Below, piece after piece: positions 30,925 to 39,800 of a stretch of 44,008 bases of DNA. The notes below the pieces were generated by a model. It ran no database searches, was not told the DNA's origin, and worked only from the letters and a program-made list of their open reading frames with translations. Position numbers and translations under genes: made by a program. The stretch is from NCBI GenBank assembly GCA_015207365.1, contig JADEXA010000060.1, positions 1 through 44,008 on the forward strand, read 5' to 3'. The stretch is from Vacuolonema iberomarrocanum LEGE 07170 (GTDB lineage: Bacteria; Cyanobacteriota; Cyanobacteriia; Elainellales; Elainellaceae). Within the stretch, counting starts at the first letter, position 1; the number at the start of each line of letters is the position of its first letter.

Positions 30925-32133
30925 CTAAATTAGCATCCCGGCAATAGAGGCGGTCATGAAGCAGGCGATCGTTCCTCCGATCATGGCTCGTACAGCAAGT
31001 TTTGCTAGGTCTCCTCGGCGATCGGGCGCAATACCACCGATACCGCCAATTTGAATACCAATGGAACCGATGTTGGCAAACCCGCAAAGGGCATAGGTTG
31101 CAATGACGATCGCCCGCTCGGAAATGGCCTCCTCCTCAATCAGGGGCTGTAGATCCAGGTAGGCAATGAATTCGTTGAGAATCGTCTTTTTACCCAGCAG
31201 AATCCCAACCTGTCCACAATCCACCCAGGGCACCCCCATCAACCAAGCCACTGGAGCAAGCAGATAAGACAGAATCAATTCCAGGGACAGATCGGCAATG
31301 CCAACCAGACTGCCCAACCAACCCAACAACGCATTAAAGGCGGCCAACAAACCTAGGAAAGCGATAATCATGGCACCGACATTGAGCGCCAATCTGAGAC
31401 CATCCAGTGCGCCAGAAGAGATCGCATCGACGGCATTCTCCGAGCTTTGCTCGACAGTCAGCTTGACTTCCCCGCTGGTCACCGATTCTTCTGTTTCAGG
31501 GAACATCAGCTTAGATATCGCTAGGGCGGCTGGAGCCGACATCACCGAAGCGGCAATTAAGTGTTCTGCTGGGACACCAAAGGAAACATAGGCGGCGAGA
31601 ACCCCGCCAGCAATGGTCGCAAATCCTCCTGTCATCACCGCATGGAGTTCAGACAGGGTCATGCTCGATACATAGGGCTTAATCAGCAGCGGAGCCTCGC
31701 TTTGTCCAACGAAGATATTGCCCGCGGCAGACAGGGATTCTGACCCAGACGTTTTCATTGTGCGCTGCATAACCCAGGCAAAACTTTGTACGACGCGCTG
31801 CAAAATGCCAAAGAAATAGAGCAAGTTGATAAAGGCAGAGAAGAAAATGATCGTAGGCAGCACCTTGAAGGCGAAGAAGAAGTCTTGGAAGTTTTCGCCA
31901 AATACAAAGGATGCCCCAGCATCAGAAAAATTAAGGAATTGGGTAACGACATTGCCAAGGAACTGGAAAATCACCAGTCCGATAGGGGTACGAATGATAA
32001 ACAGGGCAAAAATGAGTTGGAGGGCAATGCCCCAGAGAATGGGTTGCCAGCGAATGGCCTGACGATTAGTCGACATGCCATAGGCAGCCGCTATGAATAC
32101 CCCCAATCCGAGCAGAGCGATGAGTCGTTCCAT
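30925..32133 (-). CDS. nupC: Concentrative nucleoside transporter (NupC/CNT family)
   Basis: The 402-residue protein has about ten hydrophobic segments and the CNT pattern: an N-terminal TM (RLIALLGLGVFIAAAYGMS), the central SESLSAAGNIFVGQSEAPLLIKPYV with the nucleoside- and ion-binding GQSEAP motif, LSELHAVMTGGFATIAGGVLAAYV, and the C-terminal ALCGFANIGSIGIQIGGIGGIAPDR. It imports nucleosides driven by a proton or sodium gradient. The frame is open to 32202 but the extra 23 residues lack a ribosome site; an AGGA-type site precedes the ATG at 32133. Substrate range is not predictable. Single gene on the minus strand between pedR and the creatininase gene. Confidence 0.92.
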   Translation of the reverse strand: MERLIALLGLGVFIAAAYGMSTNRQAIRWQPILWGIALQLIFALFIIRTPIGLVIFQFLGNVVTQFLNFSDAGASFVFGENFQDFFFAFKVLPTIIFFSAFINLLYFFGILQRVVQSFAWVMQRTMKTSGSESLSAAGNIFVGQSEAPLLIKPYVSSMTLSELHAVMTGGFATIAGGVLAAYVSFGVPAEHLIAASVMSAPAALAISKLMFPETEESVTSGEVKLTVEQSSENAVDAISSGALDGLRLALNVGAMIIAFLGLLAAFNALLGWLGSLVGIADLSLELILSYLLAPVAWLMGVPWVDCGQVGILLGKKTILNEFIAYLDLQPLIEEEAISERAIVIATYALCGFANIGSIGIQIGGIGGIAPDRRGDLAKLAVRAMIGGTIACFMTASIAGMLI

Positions 32134-32263
32134 GCAATTTTTCCTGATCCGTAAATCTACAGAATAATGTGAAATTAACGTTTTTCCACTTTGCGGTAAC
32201 AAGCCTGAACGATGACGTGGAGATCAGAATACCGATTTTGGGCAGCAAGATTCGCGTCAGTGG

Positions 32264-33076
32264 CTACGATTTCCAGGCTTTGGGTTGTTGGAAATGGTAC
32301 AAATCGGTGATGACAGCGACCCATTGCTCAACTGTGGCAGCAAGCAGGCGATCGCCCTTTTCCTTGGTGGCTGGCAGCGGATCGCCCAACACTCCACTGC
32401 GGCTAAGGTCTCGCGTCGTCCAAGCAAAGGGTAGTGCCCCTTCCATACTCAGCAGGCTGTTTTCTGGCAAGCCGTGGGGATACTCTGCAACAGCCCGATC
32501 CATCCGTACCTGATCGGGCAGGAGCGACAGCATCACGCTGGTTTCCAGCTCCCCGGCATGGATGCCATATTCTTGCTCTTTGGGTGGAATGTCATCCAAA
32601 GGCAGGTTAGGCACACGCCAAGCAAAGAGAGGAAAGACCAGAAAGTCGTCGTATTTCTGATGCAAATCTCGTGCCACAATCTCCAGGATTTGAGGCTGAC
32701 CACCATGACCATTGACCAGAGCAAATTTGCGAAATCCGGCACGATAGAGGCTTTCGCCCACGTCGGTCAGGACTTGGATCAGGGTTTGAGCGGTGAGGGT
32801 GACGGTACCCGGAAAGTGCCAGTGCTCGTTGGATTTGCCGTAGTACAGTGGCGGCAGGCTGTAAGCGGGAATGGCGGCATCGAGCTGCGCCAGCGCTTTG
32901 CCCACAATGGCCGTGGCGATCGCCGAATCGACAATTAGCGGTAGATGGGGGCCGTGCTGCTCGATCGCCCCAATCGGTTGCAGAATGACCGTTTGGTCGC
33001 GATCGCCCATCGCCTCAATCTCTGTCCAGGTGAGGTAGGGAAAAAATCGTTCCGGGGGAATATATCCATGCATCAT
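32264..33076 (-). CDS. Creatininase-family amidohydrolase
   Basis: The product of about 271 residues has the creatininase fold. Metal-ligand motifs are visible: IGAIEQHGPHLPLIVD (Glu, His, Asp), LVNGHGGQPQILEI (His) and GIHAGELETSVML (Glu). The family hydrolyses cyclic or N-substituted amides; members include creatininase and riboflavin/F420-pathway formamide hydrolases (ArfB-like), and the substrate here is not known. The open frame begins at a TTG (33094), but a GGAGG sits just inside it, placed about 11 bases before the tandem ATGs, so I choose 33076. It precedes nupC on the same strand with a 130-base gap and may be unrelated. Confidence 0.88.
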   Translation of the reverse strand: MMHGYIPPERFFPYLTWTEIEAMGDRDQTVILQPIGAIEQHGPHLPLIVDSAIATAIVGKALAQLDAAIPAYSLPPLYYGKSNEHWHFPGTVTLTAQTLIQVLTDVGESLYRAGFRKFALVNGHGGQPQILEIVARDLHQKYDDFLVFPLFAWRVPNLPLDDIPPKEQEYGIHAGELETSVMLSLLPDQVRMDRAVAEYPHGLPENSLLSMEGALPFAWTTRDLSRSGVLGDPLPATKEKGDRLLAATVEQWVAVITDLYHFQQPKAWKS

Positions 33077-33405
33077 GCGATCGCTAGCCTCCAAATACCT
33101 AAACGCGTTAGGGCAATTTTAGAATTGAGAATTTTGATTTTGATTAACGAATTTGTCTATGGTTAGACCAGAGCTGACTTTTCCGATCTATACCTATGAT
33201 CGTCAACCTCTGCTGTTATGCATGCGCCATGGGCAGATGCATGGGTGTTATCTGGAGTACGCTATGAGACTCGAAAGTGGACTATCCTATCTGGGTTTAA
33301 CGTCTGCCATCAAAAGCACGTTCAAACCCAACAACCGCTTCTGTTTGTGGCATTCAGGGCATAGTTTTGGGATTAGAGCATCTTAGCTCGTTGGAGAACA
33401 GCCCA
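33077..33405. other. Divergent intergenic region
   Basis: About 330 bases between the divergent creatininase and GNAT genes. A 77-codon frame (33153-33386) looks non-coding and is not called. No repeat or RNA was seen. Confidence 0.4.
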
Positions 33406-33861
33406 ATGCAGATTTGCGAAGATGATTTAACCGGCTCACAGATTGCTAATCTCCTTCAGGAGCATCTCGACGATATGCATGCTATTACTCCTCCTGAAAG
33501 TATTCATGCACTGGATTTAGAGGCTTTGCGATCGCCCGACATTACCTTTTGGTCAGCGTGGGAGGGCGAGGCGCTCCTTGGATGTGGAGCGTTGAAAGAG
33601 TTGGATACAAACAGTGGCGAGATTAAGTCCATGCGAACTGCTCGAGCCTATCGCCGCAAGGGTGTTGCTTCAAAGATTCTGGAGCACATTATCAAAGAAG
33701 CTAACCAGCGTACCTACCAACGTCTATATCTGGAGACAGGCTCCTTCCCTGCCTTTATCCCTGCTCGTGGTTTGTATCTGCGGTATGGCTTCGAATATCA
33801 TCCTCCGTTTGGTGATTACGTAGAGGATCCTAATAGCGTGTTTATGGTGAAGCAGCTTTAA
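33406..33861 (+). CDS. GNAT-family N-acetyltransferase
   Basis: The 151-residue product has the GNAT pattern. It includes FWSAWEGEALLGCGALKEL and EIKSMRTARAYRRKGVASKILEHIIKEA (the acetyl-CoA pyrophosphate loop RRKGVASK), then the strand YQRLYLETGSF and helix FIPARGLYLRYGFEYHPPF. Such enzymes acetylate amines on proteins, peptides, antibiotics or small molecules; this one has no telling subfamily feature. The frame starts earlier at 33367, but a GGAG nine bases before the ATG at 33406 marks the start. It is followed by a 65-bp palindrome (repeat E) and then the convergent holB gene. Confidence 0.9.
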   Translation: MQICEDDLTGSQIANLLQEHLDDMHAITPPESIHALDLEALRSPDITFWSAWEGEALLGCGALKELDTNSGEIKSMRTARAYRRKGVASKILEHIIKEANQRTYQRLYLETGSFPAFIPARGLYLRYGFEYHPPFGDYVEDPNSVFMVKQL

Positions 33862-33898
33862 GGTGTTGATGCGAGATTCCTGAGTACAAGACAAAACC

Positions 33899-33963
33899 CC
33901 TAGAACCCTTTATTTTGGGTAGCGCGGGCATTGCCCGCGCTACCCAAAATAAAGGGTTCTAGG
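33899..33963. repeat. Repeat E: 65-bp perfect inverted repeat
   Basis: A 32-bp arm at 33899-33930 is the exact reverse complement of 33932-33963, with a single central base. It reads CCTAGAACCC...TTTTGGGTAGCGCGGGCA, then the mirror. It lies between the convergent GNAT and holB genes, 38 bases after the former's stop and 37 before the latter's end, so it could form a strong hairpin for both transcripts. No second copy was found in the window. Confidence 0.8.
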
Positions 33964-33999
33964 AAGGTTTTAATGTTTTGGCCTGTACTTAGGCAAGCA

Positions 34000-34938
34000 T
34001 CATAACGCCACCATTTTCATCAGTGCGACTTCCCAAACCAGGCGCGGTTGAGCGTAGTTCAGCAATTGCTTACGGACGGTCTCCAGGCTGTGGAGCCAGG
34101 CAGAATGTCGCTGGGTATGCCAGTAACGGTGTTGCAAATATTCCACGAGCCATAGCTGAGATTCCGTATCCAGGTTGCGGTTAATCTTGGCTGCATATTC
34201 CAGTGCCGATCGCAAAGAGGTCGGCGGGTGAGATAGGTCTGTCAGCAGCTCGGCAGGGATGGATTGGAGTTTCTGCCAGTGGGCGATCGCCTCTCCCGGA
34301 CTGCCCTGAGCCAGTGCCAGCACATCCGGCGCTTGCAAAATCTCAGCGTGCTCAGCGCGTTGCAACACCACGGTCAGATCCGCCGAACTCAGCCGTCGAA
34401 AGGGAATCCGCTGACACCGGGAGATCAGCGTTGGTAGGAGCGATTCGGCATTTGGCGCTAGCAGAATCAGCGTTGCATTTCCCGGTTCCTCTAAGGTTTT
34501 GAGCAACCCGTTGGCAGCCGCTTCGGCCATTGTTTCAGTCGCCTCCAGCACCACCACTGCCCGCTTCGCTTCCAGAGAAGGGCGGCTGAGGAATTGCCCA
34601 ATCTCACGAATCTGCTCCAGCCGAATCTGTGGCCGAGCTTTGCGCTTGAGCCCTTCTTCTTCCGCCTGCGCAACCGTTAGCAACTTGCCTTTGTGCTGAT
34701 AAGTCGGTTCCACCCAAAGCAAATCGGGATGGTTGCGCTGGGCAATCCGCTGAAACTGGATTTGGGTTTCATCTTTGGCCAAGATCCAGGCGGCAAAGCA
34801 TTCCACCGTCAGCCGTCGCCCAACCCCGGCAGGCCCCATAAAAAGATAAGCCGGAGCCAGGCGATCGCGCTGCATGGCACAGGTCAGCAATTCAATTGCC
34901 TGGGGTTGACCAATGACCGATTCAAAAACGCCACTCAT
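34000..34938 (-). CDS. holB: DNA polymerase III delta-prime subunit
   Basis: The 312-residue protein matches the clamp-loader delta-prime subunit. It has FESVIGQPQAIELLTCAMQRDRLAPAYLFMGPAGVGRR with an altered P-loop (the Walker A lysine is replaced, as expected because delta-prime does not hydrolyse ATP), then LIL-type sensor region AEAAANGLLKTLEEPGNATLILLAPNAESLLPTLISRCQRIPFRRL containing the SRC motif that acts as an arginine-finger site. The C-terminal helical domain is short. It loads the beta clamp in DNA replication with delta and tau/gamma. Its 49-base distance downstream of tmk, same strand, makes the usual tmk-holB operon. Confidence 0.93.
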   Translation of the reverse strand: MSGVFESVIGQPQAIELLTCAMQRDRLAPAYLFMGPAGVGRRLTVECFAAWILAKDETQIQFQRIAQRNHPDLLWVEPTYQHKGKLLTVAQAEEEGLKRKARPQIRLEQIREIGQFLSRPSLEAKRAVVVLEATETMAEAAANGLLKTLEEPGNATLILLAPNAESLLPTLISRCQRIPFRRLSSADLTVVLQRAEHAEILQAPDVLALAQGSPGEAIAHWQKLQSIPAELLTDLSHPPTSLRSALEYAAKINRNLDTESQLWLVEYLQHRYWHTQRHSAWLHSLETVRKQLLNYAQPRLVWEVALMKMVAL

Positions 34939-34987
34939 AAGGATGGATAGGTGATTTAGTCGCTAGGGTGGCCGAAGAGAAGCACGA

Positions 34988-35680
34988 CTACTCATGCACC
35001 GTGAGATCGTACCAGTTAGCCAGATGCTGGGTCAGAGTAACCTTGATACTGTCAAAGACCATGTCTTCGTCTGGGGTGGCATCAATGCGGGTGATGCGTT
35101 GGGGATGCTCGTGAGCCAGGGTTTGGAAGCCTTGGCGAACTCGCTGATGAAAAGCTAGCGCGTTTTTTTCCATGCGATCGGAGTCACCCCGCTTTTGGGT
35201 GCGAGAGAGTCCGACCTCTACATCCAAGTCCAACCAAAGGGTGAGATCGCTAGTCAGGCCATTTGTGGCAATTTGGTTGAGCTGGTGGATGAGTGGGAGG
35301 TCGAGTCCCCGGCCATAGCCCTGGTAAGCAACGGTGGAATCGGTGAAGCGATCGCACAAAATCAAGGCACCCTGTTCCAGATAAGGCTTCAGATAGGCAT
35401 CTATATGCTGGGCTCGGTCAGCAGCGTAGAGGAGCAGTTCAGTGCGATCGCAAATCTCCTCTTCTATACTTTTGGGGTGGAGCAGTAACTCCCGAATTTC
35501 CCGACAAACATCAGTTCCACCCGGCTCGCGGGTGAGCATGACAGCCGTAACCCGCCCGCTTGCCTGCAACTGCTGGCCGAGGTCACTGGCTTGAAGCCAG
35601 TCGTGCGATCGTCGTAACTGGGTTGTCTTGCCTGCCCCTTCGCCCCCTTCAAAGACAATCAAGCGTCCCTGTTTTGTCAC
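34988..35680 (-). CDS. tmk: Thymidylate kinase
   Basis: The 230-residue enzyme phosphorylates dTMP to dTDP. Motifs are the P-loop LIVFEGGEGAGKTTQ, TREPGGTDVCREIRELLL, the AADRAQHID segment, the DRFTDSTVAYQGYGRG substrate loop and the LID region SRTQKRGDSDRMEK. It has a slightly longer loop after the P-loop (QASDLGQQLQASGRV) than short TMPKs. It heads an apparent tmk-holB operon on the minus strand, as in many bacteria. Confidence 0.95.
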   Translation of the reverse strand: MTKQGRLIVFEGGEGAGKTTQLRRSHDWLQASDLGQQLQASGRVTAVMLTREPGGTDVCREIRELLLHPKSIEEEICDRTELLLYAADRAQHIDAYLKPYLEQGALILCDRFTDSTVAYQGYGRGLDLPLIHQLNQIATNGLTSDLTLWLDLDVEVGLSRTQKRGDSDRMEKNALAFHQRVRQGFQTLAHEHPQRITRIDATPDEDMVFDSIKVTLTQHLANWYDLTVHE

Positions 35681-35817
35681 TATCGTTCCTCGCTCAATCT
35701 GGGCGATGTCTGAATCTTATAACCCGAGTGTTGCTTAAATCTGAACGGTTGGATTCGAAGCATCCATAGCGGCGCTATGTTGCGCGCGGCATCCGACAAG
35801 AACAGCTCGAGCCATTG

Positions 35818-36774
35818 TTAGTAATCGGAGTAGTCGGCTTCTTCCTCGTACTCAACGACCTTGCGACGTTCGGGAATATTGACCTGAGGCGCACGATAGG
35901 GCTGAGGATTTTCGTCATCCTCCCAGACATTTTCGTCTAGGGTGTCGTCGTAAACGGGCTCGGGCGTGGGCTCGGGCATCCGGCGCTCGTAGCGGGCGGG
36001 GGGGGCCTCTTGCCAGTTTTCTTCTTCATATTCGTACTCTGGCTCCGGCTGGCGCAAAGGCTCACGAATTGGGCGACGCATGGGTTGGGGTTCTTCCCAG
36101 GTATCGTCATCCCAGGTTTCGCGGGCTCGGCTCGGTTCTGCCGATGTCCGCACCCCTGTACCAAGTTGATTAGAAACCGCCGTGGGCATGATGTACTCGT
36201 CTTCCAAATCGCGCTCCCAGGGCGGACGACCGATACCGACACGCTCTAACAAACCAACGCTGATTTGTACCAGCTTTTGTTCTGAACCTTCGAAGACAAT
36301 GAGGCGATCGGGGCCAACGCTCACAACTTCGTCAATCGACAGCTCATAGGTGCTGACCACTTGCTCGGGGATAAAAGGCAGACCCACCGAAGCGATGACG
36401 ATGGAGAGCAAGGCTCCGTCGTCTGGGTCAAATTTGAAACCCCGTACCCGTCCTAGCATTTCGCCATTTTCGGTAATGACTTCGCTGCCGATGAGGCTGC
36501 TATAGGCTTCGGGGTTGAAGTTGTCGGCAAACTCTGCATCGTCTTCGACCAGCATGACATCACCAATCTGTCGGATGTTGTCCAGCATCATGGTTTCCTG
36601 AATCCCGGAGACAACCCCAGATAGGATATTTTCCCGAACCCCAAACGCTACGACTTGCCAGCGATCGACATCAACCCAAAGTTGGCTTACAACGCCCAGA
36701 CGTTTGCCTGAGTCGCGCGTGATAATCTGTGTTCCAAGTAGTTCAGAGCGTAGGCGAATTTGTTCGGAGGTCAT
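35818..36774 (-). CDS. Two-PRC-barrel protein with acidic disordered tail
   Basis: The 318-residue protein has two PRC-barrel repeats, at about residues 5-75 (LRSELLGTQIITRDSGKRLGVVSQLWVDVDRWQVVAFGV) and about 90-170 (SLIGSEVITENGEMLGRVRGFKFDPDDGALLSIVIAS). A 130-residue tail follows, rich in Glu, Pro, Tyr, Arg and Trp (EEPQPMRRPIREPLRQPEPEYEYEEENW, EVV-EYEEEADYSDY). PRC barrels occur in RNA-processing factors (RimM), the photosynthetic reaction centre H subunit and many unassigned proteins. The function here is unknown. It is upstream of tmk with a gap of about 140 bases and next to smc. The tail's composition is unusual enough to suggest disorder-driven binding. Confidence 0.85.
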   Translation of the reverse strand: MTSEQIRLRSELLGTQIITRDSGKRLGVVSQLWVDVDRWQVVAFGVRENILSGVVSGIQETMMLDNIRQIGDVMLVEDDAEFADNFNPEAYSSLIGSEVITENGEMLGRVRGFKFDPDDGALLSIVIASVGLPFIPEQVVSTYELSIDEVVSVGPDRLIVFEGSEQKLVQISVGLLERVGIGRPPWERDLEDEYIMPTAVSNQLGTGVRTSAEPSRARETWDDDTWEEPQPMRRPIREPLRQPEPEYEYEEENWQEAPPARYERRMPEPTPEPVYDDTLDENVWEDDENPQPYRAPQVNIPERRKVVEYEEEADYSDY

Positions 36775-36878
36775 GTCTGAGTCCTGATGTCAGGTCGGTA
36801 AGATCAAATCTTACGCTTTTTTAATATTAGGCCAGTATTCTATATTAACGGATGCGGATTCGATCCGATGTGACACTA

Positions 36879-39800
36879 TCACCCAGACTGAGTTTGCAAA
36901 TCCAGCCCCAAAACTTGCGTGTAAGCTCCTCTCGCCTGGGTGACGCCAATGGTGCGATCGGCAGATTCAATCATCGGACGACGCAAGCTGACAACAATGA
37001 ATTGCGCTTGCTGAGCCTGATGTTTAATCATTCTAGCCAACCGCTCTACATTTGCCCCGTCAAGGAACATATCAACCTCATCGAAAGCGTAGAAGGGCGA
37101 GGGGCGATAGCGCTGGAGCGCAAAGATAAAGCTAAGGGCGGTGAGGGACTTTTCGCCCCCCGACATCGAGGCAAGGCGGCGGACGGGTTTGCCCTTGGGG
37201 TGGGCAACGAGGTTTAACCCGCTGGCAAAGGGATCATTGGGGTCATCCAGTTGCAGGTGGCCATCTCCGTCAGAGAGTTGGGCAAAAATTGCTTCGAAGT
37301 TGGAATTGACCGCATCGAAGGCTTCTTTGAAGGCTCGCTGGCGCAGGGTGGTGAAGTTCTCGATGCGAAGCAACAGTTCGGTGCGCTCCTCTTGCAAGGT
37401 GGTTAATTTCTGGCTGAGTTCGTCAAGCCGAGCTTGAGTGCGCTCGTGCTCCTCGAGAGCCAGCATGTTGACGGGTTCCATCGCTTCCATGCGGCGCTGG
37501 AGCGATCGCAATTCTGACTGCACTTTTGCTAGGTCGGTCACCGTCTCCGGCAACTCCGGCAAAGGATCGGGTAGCTCGGCTTGCTTGTCGGCCAGTTCCT
37601 GCCGCAGGGTTTGAAGGGTGGCGCGGCGCTCTTGCTGGGTCGTTTGCAGACGATCGCGCTGCCATTCTTGTTGTTGGTGAGCGTGCTGGCGATCGCGCAA
37701 ATCCCGCTCGGTGCGATCGCGCTCCTGCTTAGCGGAGTTGAGCCGCTGATCGAGTGCCGCTAGCGCCTCCCGCAATTGCCGTATCTGTTGCTCAATGCCC
37801 TGTTGTTGTTGGTTGAGCGTCGTTTGCTGATTCACCTGTTGGGTTTGCTGATCGCGGCAATCCTGCTGGGCTTGCTGACGCTGGGTTAGGCGCTCTTGGA
37901 GCCGCTGCTGCTGATTGCTCAAGGCTTGGAGCTGCTCCTCGGCGGTGCGGAGGGCAAGCTGGCGATCGTTCAACGCCTGTTCCTGCTGGCGGATGGTGCC
38001 CTGGATCTGTTGCCATTCACTATGGGTTTGCGAGGCTTCCATGGCCGCCAGGGTTTGCCGTTTTTGCTGCAACTCCGCTTCCAGAGCAGGAATGTCGCGT
38101 TCCAGGGTTTGCAAACGCTCCTGAGCCGTTGCCAGTTCCTGTGCAAACTGGGTTTGCTGAGTCCGCGTTTGCCCTTCCTGAGCCACCAGGCTAGCCAGTT
38201 GATTTTGTAGTTGCCGCCCCTGCAATTCCGCTTCCCGGTGCTGTTGGCGACGTTCTACCAGTGCCTCGGATTGGGTTTTGACCTGCACCATGGCGCGGGC
38301 GATCGCCCCTTCACAATGATCAAGGATGCGCTCAATTTCCTGGAGGCGATCGCGCAACGCCGCCGCCTCTGACGATTCTCCGGGTTGCACCGTACCAAAC
38401 CGCAAGCCCCCGCGTCGCTGGGAAATACTCCCCCCAGTCATAGCCCCGCTGGCCTCCAGCAATTCACCATCCAGCGTCACCATGCGAAATTGCCCCATGT
38501 GAGCGCGCGCGGCATCTAGGCTTTGGAACACCGCCGTGCTCCCAAAAACATAGGCAAATACCGAGCGATAGCGATCGTCGCATTCCAGCAAATTCACAGC
38601 GTAATCGATGAACCCATTGGGGCGCTGCCAATTGGGAAAGCTCTTGGTTTTCGGTGGACGGATTTTGGTTAGGGGCAAAAACGTAGCCCGTCCAGCGCGT
38701 CGTTCTTTCAGGAGGGCGATCGCCGCAGATGCGACCCCATCGTCTTCCACCACAATGTTGCCCAACCGCCCCCCCGCGGCAATTTCTAGTGCCAGTTGGT
38801 ACTCTGACTCAACCCGCCCCAACTGCGCCACCAGCCCGCATACGCCGGGAATGCCCATTTGCAAAATCACCTGAGCGGCTCCCGTTCCCTGAGCATCCTG
38901 CACCGCCTGAGCCTGGGCTTCTAGCTTATCCAGTTGGCGCTGCTTGTCTCGTTGCTCTTGCTGCAGTCGAGTCTGGGTTTCCTGCTGAATTTGCAGCTCC
39001 TCCTCGGCCTGGGCCACCGTCGCAGCGATCGCCTGGATCTGCGCCTCGGCCTGGTCGCGCTGGGTTTGAACGGTGGCATTCTCCGCTTCTTGCTCTTGAA
39101 CGGATTGGGCGATCGCCGCCAACGCCTCGTTATTTTCCTGAATCTTTTGCTGCAATTGGGTCAACCGCTCTTGCAGCCGTGCTTGCTCCGTGCGTTGGGG
39201 TTCCAGCGTATTCAGCAAGGAATCAATCTGGCGGTGCAATTCTGCTTGCTCCTGCACCCAGGCTTCGGCAGTGGCAGCAATGGTGTTGGCGCGATCGCGG
39301 CTCGTGTTCAGGGTCTCTTGGGCGCGATCGTGGTGCTCCCGCAAATCCGTCAGCTCATGAGCCTCCAGCGGATAGCGCTGCAATTCGACCTGTTCGAGTT
39401 CCTGCGTCGTTTCCTGAATATCCTGCTGAATGCGTTGGAGCTGTTGGGTCAGCTCTCGGTTTTGCTGTTTCAGCCCTTCTTCTTGGCGCTGAAGCTGCCG
39501 CAGTTCTGCTTCCTGGGTTGCCAGATTCGATTGCACCTTCAGATGCTCTTCTTCCCCCAGTGCCTTGACCTGGGTATTGCAGGCTTCCAGTCGACCCTCA
39601 GCCGCACGAATCTGAGCCTGCATTTCCTGCAACTGCTCTGCGATTTCAGCAAGCTGGCGATCGCCCCCGGCAATCTTCTGCTCCAGCTCCGTTACCTGTT
39701 GCGCTTGATCGCGCCATGCCAGCACTGCTTCCCACTGGGTTTTCGTCTGAAACTCATTGCGGAGCTTCTGGTACTTTTCTGCTTTGATGCGATCTTGCGC

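Noticed and set aside
33153..33386. Plus-strand 77-codon frame before the GNAT gene
   Set aside because: No protein-like pattern, and it overlaps the region that must hold the GNAT promoter and ribosome site.
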